Source: Lentisphaerota bacterium (lineage in GTDB: Bacteria > Verrucomicrobiota > Kiritimatiellia > JAAZAB01). From it: a DNA stretch of 8,898 nucleotides. The notes below the pieces were generated by a model. That model did no database searches. It was not told the DNA's origin and saw nothing but the letters and a program-made list of their open reading frames with translations. The translations under genes were made by a program, and so were the position numbers. Location: NCBI GenBank assembly GCA_016182435.1, contig JACPGN010000130.1, positions 1-8,898 of the forward strand. The letters are read 5' to 3'. Below, piece by piece: positions 5,781 through 8,898 of the stretch (the stretch's first letter is position 1; every line of letters begins with the position of its first letter).

Positions 5781-7355
5781 ATGAAAAAACTATGTGGATT
5801 GCTCGCTGACCGCGCGCGACTCGTAGTAAACCCGTGGTTTAGAAATGGCAAGGAAACTGACGGCTCATCGGGACGATTCGCCCTACCAATCGAATACAAC
5901 GATGTTATAGAAGGTAGGGCGAGGCCCCGCGCAGCGCGGGGCAAGCGTCCCTGCCAAGCGCTTCGCATGGGCTGCCGAGCCGTTGCGACACGCTTGATTG
6001 TTTTGGCTCTGGCCTTCACGCCCATGGCCTCAGTCTATGCCGCGGACTGGTATGTGGCAACTAATGGAACCGGAAATGGAACAAGCTGGGCCGACGCCAC
6101 CAACAGCATCCAGGGCGCGATAGATGCGTCAACCGCGGCCGACACCGTGCTGGTCAGCAACGGTGTGTATGAAACCGGCGGAGTGAGCGGCTATCCCGCC
6201 GGCACGGCCCTGACCAACCGGGTGGCAATTTACAAGGCCATTACAGTGCGCAGCAAGGACAACGATCCGACCAATACAATCATCAAGGGCTACGGGGGAT
6301 CACCGATCCATGGTTCGAATTCGGTGCGCTGCGTCTATATAACCAATGGCGCTTCGCTGATCGGGTTCACTGTAACCAACGGCGCGACGTTCACAAATTA
6401 CACGGCGAATACCAACAATGGCGTCGGCGGAGGGATATGGTCCGAATCAACCAATACGGTGATTTCCAATTGCGTGCTAACCGGCAACGCGGGGGTGAGA
6501 TTCGGCGGCGGCGCGTATTACGGCACCCTGTATAACTGCACACTGTTCACGAATCTTGCGCGGTTGGACGCTGCCGGCTATAGCTATGGCGCCGGGGCGT
6601 ATGGCAGCACCCTGTATAACTGCACGGTGAGCAGTAATTCAGCGACGGGGGGCGGCGCAGGCGGCGGAGTGAACGGCGGCATCCTGTATAACTGCACAAT
6701 TGTCCGCAATTATGCGCAGAACTACGGCGGCGGCGCGTACGGCGCCACCCTGTATAATTGCACGCTGATCAACAATATTGCGGGTAACTCCGGCGGCGGG
6801 GCGTATGCTAGCACACTGTATAACTGCCTACTGAGCACCAATTGGTGCGGGAACTGGGGCGGTGGAGCGCGCTACGGCACTCTGTATAACTGTTTGCTGA
6901 GCTCCAATTACGCCTACTACGGCGGCGGAATGCATGACGGGGTTCTGTATAACTGCACGGTGAGCGGCAATACGGCGGGCGCCGGCGGCGGCGGCGGAGT
7001 GAAGGGCAGCAGCTTGAATAACTCTATTGTCTATTTCAATACCACAACCGGCAGCGGCTCAAACTGGCTTGGGGTTACAACATTTACCAATACCTGCACG
7101 GCGCCGGAGGCCACCAATGGACCTGGAAATATCACCTCCGATCCGCTGTTGGTGAATAGGGCCGCGGGTAATTACCGCTTGAACGAAGTGTCGCCGGCCA
7201 TCAACGCGGGGACATACTTTGCGTGGATGACCGATCTGGCCGATGCGCGCAGTTCAGACCTGGACGGCAATAACCGGAGAGACAACTACCGAGGGCAGGT
7301 GGATATGGGCTGTTATGAATATTTCTTCCGGGGCACAATCTTTACTGGGCGCTGA
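5781..7355 (+). CDS. Secreted right-handed beta-helix protein with choice-of-anchor-Q-like C-terminus
   Basis: The predicted product has 524 residues from ATG 5781, chosen for its GGAGG (5771-5775) and the promoter upstream. A signal peptide LIVLALAFTPMASVYA ends at residue 87, with mature protein from ADWYVATNGTG. A start at ATG 5967 would give a normal 25-residue signal peptide but has no visible ribosome binding site. The mature part is a parallel beta-helix: at least seven coils of about 22 residues, each with a GGGAYGxTLYNCT core. The C-terminus SPAINAGTYFAWMTDLADAR...DLDGNNRRDN...GQVDMGCYEY matches the 'choice-of-anchor Q' pattern, although no sorting tail follows. Such proteins resemble polymorphic outer-membrane proteins and pectate-lyase-like folds; I see no catalytic motif. 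Residues about 33-62 are encoded by palindromic repeats. It is likely exported and surface-exposed. Confidence 0.8.
   Translation: MKKLCGLLADRARLVVNPWFRNGKETDGSSGRFALPIEYNDVIEGRARPRAARGKRPCQALRMGCRAVATRLIVLALAFTPMASVYAADWYVATNGTGNGTSWADATNSIQGAIDASTAADTVLVSNGVYETGGVSGYPAGTALTNRVAIYKAITVRSKDNDPTNTIIKGYGGSPIHGSNSVRCVYITNGASLIGFTVTNGATFTNYTANTNNGVGGGIWSESTNTVISNCVLTGNAGVRFGGGAYYGTLYNCTLFTNLARLDAAGYSYGAGAYGSTLYNCTVSSNSATGGGAGGGVNGGILYNCTIVRNYAQNYGGGAYGATLYNCTLINNIAGNSGGGAYASTLYNCLLSTNWCGNWGGGARYGTLYNCLLSSNYAYYGGGMHDGVLYNCTVSGNTAGAGGGGGVKGSSLNNSIVYFNTTTGSGSNWLGVTTFTNTCTAPEATNGPGNITSDPLLVNRAAGNYRLNEVSPAINAGTYFAWMTDLADARSSDLDGNNRRDNYRGQVDMGCYEYFFRGTIFTGR
5878..5955. repeat. Overlapping palindromes in the 5' coding part of the beta-helix gene
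   Basis: TCGCCCTACC (5878-5887) is the exact complement of GGTAGGGCGA (5913-5922). The latter can instead pair further on: bases 5913-5955 form a long imperfect hairpin with GCCCCGCG (5924-5931), loop CAG, CGCGGGGC (5935-5942) as its tip and GGTAGGG with CCCTGCC as its base. The two foldings compete. The block lies between the preferred start codon and the signal peptide and stays open in frame. Confidence 0.7.
5925..5945 (+). repeat. CGCGCAGCGCG hairpin family, copy 2
   Basis: This matches 3542-3562 at 19 of 21 bases; the two differences sit opposite each other in the stem and keep it paired (A-T in copy 1, C-G here). Unlike copy 1, this copy is inside a reading frame, encoding part of PRAARGK. 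Confidence 0.7.
6528..6957 (+). repeat. Intragenic tandem repeats (seven beta-helix coils)
   Basis: CTGTATAACTGC or a one-to-two-base variant starts at 6528, 6612, 6684, 6750, 6816, 6882 and 6945. The spacings are 84, 72, 66, 66, 66 and 63 bases, all multiples of three. Each encodes LYNC, with a GGGAYG-type turn before it. DNA identity in this core is higher than protein need alone would explain, pointing to recent duplication or gene conversion between coils. Confidence 0.85.
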
Positions 7356-7431
7356 CCCTCCTTCGGCGGGCAAGCCCTCCTTCGGCGGGCAAGCCCTCCT
7401 TCGGCGGGCAAGCCCTTCTTCGGCGGGCAAG
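7356..7431 (+). repeat. Four-copy 19-bp tandem repeat
   Basis: The unit CCCTCCTTCGGCGGGCAAG is present at 7356-7374, 7375-7393 and 7394-7412, and with one C-to-T change at 7413-7431. It begins on the base after the stop codon of the beta-helix gene. Each junction GCCC...GGGC can form a small hairpin with a TTCG-containing loop. There are no spacers between units, so it is not a CRISPR array. It might reduce read-through from the upstream gene. Confidence 0.9.
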
Positions 7432-7465
7432 CTTGCTCTAATCGGCAATTGTTCTTTCGTAGCCG

Positions 7466-7515
7466 CGCCCGCCCGCCTGCAACGCTGTGCGTAGCACTGC
7501 GGGCAGGTGAGGGCG
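7466..7515 (+). repeat. Imperfect hairpin in the spacer before the last gene
   Basis: CGCCC (7466-7470) pairs with GGGCG (7511-7515), GCCCGC (7471-7476) with GCGGGC (7499-7504), and ACGC (7482-7485) with GCGT (7489-7492). An alternative pairing is CCTGC (7476-7480) with GCAGG (7503-7507). It has no T-run after it, so I regard it as another dispersed palindrome and not a proven terminator. Confidence 0.5.
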
Positions 7516-7543
7516 TGGATTCTTTTAGCGGCCACTACAATAA

Positions 7544-7906
7544 ATGAAGGCGACAACAACTCGGATGGCGAACGGCCGCAGAGCGCGATTATGGATCCTG
7601 GTGTACGGCGTCCTATGCGCCACCCAACTCTACGCGCTTGCCACGCGCTACGCGTGGGCTGGGGATGGCTTCACCCTGACCGATTATCTCGGCCGCGTTT
7701 GGACCAACGAAGCTGTCCGGTTTCCGATTGCGGGCAACGATCTCAAGCTGGCCAGGGCCGGCGCGGCCCTTCTTCGCCAAGGCTACGCAGGGCAGGCGCT
7801 GGTGGGGCAGGGAACCCCGGTGCTGTATCAGCTCTTGCCGTCACATTCAATCCCACCCGCTCAAACGCGCTTTCCGATATCCGCATTGAGGAAACCGCCG
7901 ACCTGA
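7544..7906 (+). CDS. Secreted protein of unknown function, N-terminal fragment (frameshifted)
   Basis: The first 120 codons are of a gene whose frame is lost. A signal peptide is clear: basic start MKATTTRMANGRRAR, hydrophobic WILVYGVLCATQLYALA, cleavage probably after ALA. The mature start GFTLTDYLGRVWTNEAVRFPI recalls exported proteins of PVC bacteria whose N-terminal motif is of the type LGR-W-NE-VRFP; I do not know their function. After VLYQL (ending about 7834) this frame gives LPSHSIPPAQTRFP and a stop at 7904-7906, while protein-like sequence (AVTFNPTRSNALSDIRIEE) goes on in the frame one base back. So one base seems to be missing near 7834-7840. No good Shine-Dalgarno sequence precedes ATG 7544. 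Two palindromic repeats lie within (7637-7657 and 7766-7793). It could be a pseudogene or an assembly error. Confidence 0.6.
   Translation: MKATTTRMANGRRARLWILVYGVLCATQLYALATRYAWAGDGFTLTDYLGRVWTNEAVRFPIAGNDLKLARAGAALLRQGYAGQALVGQGTPVLYQLLPSHSIPPAQTRFPISALRKPPT
7637..7657 (-). repeat. CGCGCAGCGCG hairpin family, copy 3 (inverted, inside coding sequence)
   Basis: The reverse complement of this stretch matches 3542-3562 at 20 of 21 bases, the one difference being in the loop. It encodes LATRYAW at the end of the signal peptide of the last gene. Confidence 0.65.
7766..7793 (+). repeat. Imperfect hairpin repeat within the last gene's first fragment
   Basis: GCCCT (7766-7770) pairs with AGGGC (7789-7793), with GCC/GGC inside (7776-7778 and 7781-7783). 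Its first bases resemble unit four of the 19-bp tandem array (CCCTTCTTCG shared). It encodes LLRQGYAGQ and lies about 40 bases before the frameshift. Confidence 0.45.
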
Positions 7907-7911
7907 TCCGC

Positions 7912-8898
7912 ATGACGAACGACCGGACGGGGATTTCCATTGGCAAGCGACTTGGCCAGGACGCGGGGCTTGCCCCCCATAGCCCTGAGCGAAGTCGAAG
8001 GGGCGACGGGGGGCCTTTGGAGAGTGTGCGCTTACCCTCCGGCGCATGTGTGAGCGGCTCGCGACTGCTCGCGACCAATCAATCGCTCACATCCTACGTT
8101 GTCTGTCAGGCTACGTTCACGTATAGAAATTTCAATGTTGTAGCCGGGGTCGGCGACCCCGGACCGGCTTCAACGAAGCCGGCTACAGTTGCCCCGTTCT
8201 CGGGGCCCAATTCAGCTGCGACGAACCAATGGTCGCTGACCTTTCGCGTCCAGGCCCACGAGCCGGTGGTGCTGGTGGACGAGCGCTTTTCACTCGGCGA
8301 CACATCGAAATTTGTGTTGTCGCTTGGGACGTCGTTCGCGCCCGAAAGTCTTTTCTATCGCGACTCGCAAGGCGGCGGCCTCCGGGCCGAGTTGGCGGCG
8401 ACGAACGACGCGTCCGACGTCTTCGTGTGGCAGCCGTGGGTCCAGTGGTGGCTCCCGCGCCGGGGCAAATGGTTCGGCCTCTACAACGCGCAAAGCCCCG
8501 ATTTGTTGATGCTCGGCGCGCGCGATGCCGACTTGTGGGTGGACCCCAGCCGGCCCCAGGACGCATCCGCGCCGGTGCGCCGGGAACCAGTCGCGACGCT
8601 TGGTAAAGGCACCGATCACCACAAGTTGGGAGTGGACGCATTCCTTGAGTCTGGAGTCACATCCGCGCCGGTGCGCCGGGAAGGCGCCGACCTGGTCGTT
8701 TCCCTGCCGCTGCGGGCCGGAGAACGGCGTTGGATGTTGGGTGCGTTTTCCAAAGAAGCCTGCTTAGAGATCCTCAAGGAGCGCAAGAAGCCGGAGGACG
8801 AATTGTACCGGACGCCCCTGCCGCAGGAATATGTCATCAAATACGAGTTCCCGCTGGATCGCGTGAAAGATTACGTGCTGCATTGGCGCTCTACGGAA
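7912..8898 (+). CDS. Continuation of the frameshifted secreted protein (C-terminal fragment, runs off window)
   Basis: This frame is open from about 7756 and protein-like from about 7834 to the window end with no stop. The first in-frame ATG is 7912, which I give as the formal start. Translation gives DIRIEETADLIRM, LPSGACVSGSRLLATNQ, WSLTFRVQAHEPVVLVDERF, FAPESLFYRDSQGG, and DVFVWQPWVQWWLPRRGKWF, a rich, ordered protein sequence that fits as the missing body of the gene starting at 7544. I cannot name a family. The 3' end is outside the window. Three repeat types interrupt it in frame: 7972-8014 (encoding PHSPERSRRGDG), 8139-8206 (encoding VVAGVGDPGPASTKPAT), and a 23-base direct repeat encoding SAPVRRE twice. 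Whether it is expressed depends on whether the upstream frameshift is real. Confidence 0.65.
   Translation, partial: MTNDRTGISIGKRLGQDAGLAPHSPERSRRGDGGPLESVRLPSGACVSGSRLLATNQSLTSYVVCQATFTYRNFNVVAGVGDPGPASTKPATVAPFSGPNSAATNQWSLTFRVQAHEPVVLVDERFSLGDTSKFVLSLGTSFAPESLFYRDSQGGGLRAELAATNDASDVFVWQPWVQWWLPRRGKWFGLYNAQSPDLLMLGARDADLWVDPSRPQDASAPVRREPVATLGKGTDHHKLGVDAFLESGVTSAPVRREGADLVVSLPLRAGERRWMLGAFSKEACLEILKERKKPEDELYRTPLPQEYVIKYEFPLDRVKDYVLHWRSTE
7972..8014. repeat. Palindromic repeat copy B, inside the last gene
   Basis: The core at 7977-8005 is identical over 29 bases to 3124-3152 in panC, in the same plus-strand orientation. Outer arms GCCCCCC (7972-7978) and GGGGGGC (8008-8014) pair over 7 bp. 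Because panC is on the minus strand, this copy is translated in the opposite sense and in a different frame from copy A, yet both leave the host frame open. Confidence 0.8.
8139..8206 (+). repeat. Three-way-junction palindrome plus adjacent hairpin, inside coding sequence
   Basis: TGTAG (8139-8143) pairs with CTACA (8183-8187). Enclosed are two perfect hairpins: CCGGGGTC, loop GGC, GACCCCGG (8144-8162) and CCGGCTT, loop CAACG, AAGCCGG (8164-8182), with only A8163 unpaired between them. A further hairpin, GCCCCG, loop TTCT, CGGGGC, follows at 8191-8206. The whole is translated without a stop. Confidence 0.85.
8564..8586 (+). repeat. 23-bp direct repeat, copy 1
   Basis: This is identical over 23 bases to 8660-8682, with core GCGCCGGTGCGC, itself a small GCGC/GCGC hairpin. 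Both copies are read in the same frame and encode SAPVRRE. Confidence 0.8.
8660..8682 (+). repeat. 23-bp direct repeat, copy 2
   Basis: This is the second identical copy of 8564-8586, 96 bases downstream. The distance is a multiple of three, and the surrounding bases and residues differ, so this is not one simple tandem duplication of a longer block. Confidence 0.8.

Noticed and set aside
7356..7431. Possible CRISPR array
   Set aside because: The units are only 19 bases, directly adjacent with no spacers, and there are no cas genes.
8183..8641. Long open frames on the minus strand and in a second plus frame over the last gene
   Set aside because: They are arginine- and proline-rich shadows typical of GC-rich DNA; the ordered protein sequence is in the plus frame running from about 7834 to the window end.

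Overview
The window looks like a chromosomal piece of a GC-rich, Gram-negative bacterium of the PVC group, most likely Kiritimatiellota or a close verrucomicrobial or lentisphaeral relative. That placement is an inference. It rests on outer-membrane lipoprotein genes of the LpoB/COG3014 type, a secreted right-handed beta-helix protein with a 'choice-of-anchor Q'-like end, a glycosidase-like TIM-barrel protein of a kind common in these phyla, and a very high load of short palindromic repeats. No rRNA or tRNA is present to test it.

Layout. Bases 3-359 (+) are the end of a PEGA-domain protein. It converges on a two-gene minus-strand lipoprotein operon (LpoB-like at 2369-1743, then COG3014-like at 1741-542). 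A 153-bp element with perfect 17-bp terminal inverted repeats (388-540) lies between them. A recognisable sigma-70-type promoter (2426-2454) drives the operon. Next is panC (3454-2513, minus), whose protein carries about 12 extra residues where a palindromic repeat lies inside the gene. Bases 3455-3915 hold no convincing gene but are packed with nested hairpins and end in a probable terminator. The glycosidase-like gene (5541-3916, minus) is flanked by a 17-bp direct repeat. It diverges from a secreted beta-helix protein (5781-7355, +) that has its own consensus -35 promoter. After that gene come a four-copy 19-bp tandem repeat and another hairpin. The last gene (7544 to the window end, +) is a secreted protein broken by a frameshift near 7834-7840.

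How the parts fit. The left third codes for the cell envelope: lipoproteins thought to act at the outer membrane, plus a PEGA protein. panC is an isolated housekeeping gene of coenzyme A synthesis. The right half looks like accessory content: a putative carbohydrate-active enzyme and two secreted proteins.

The most unusual thing is the repeats. At least five families of short palindromes occur. Several lie inside reading frames (panC, the beta-helix signal region, the last gene) without stopping the frame. This resembles, in principle, the Rickettsia palindromic elements that insert in frame into genes. One hairpin family is seen three times: one pair of copies differs by a compensatory base-pair change, and the third copy is inverted. 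This swarm of protein-tolerated palindromes is the best candidate for an undescribed system here. No transposase is visible in the window.
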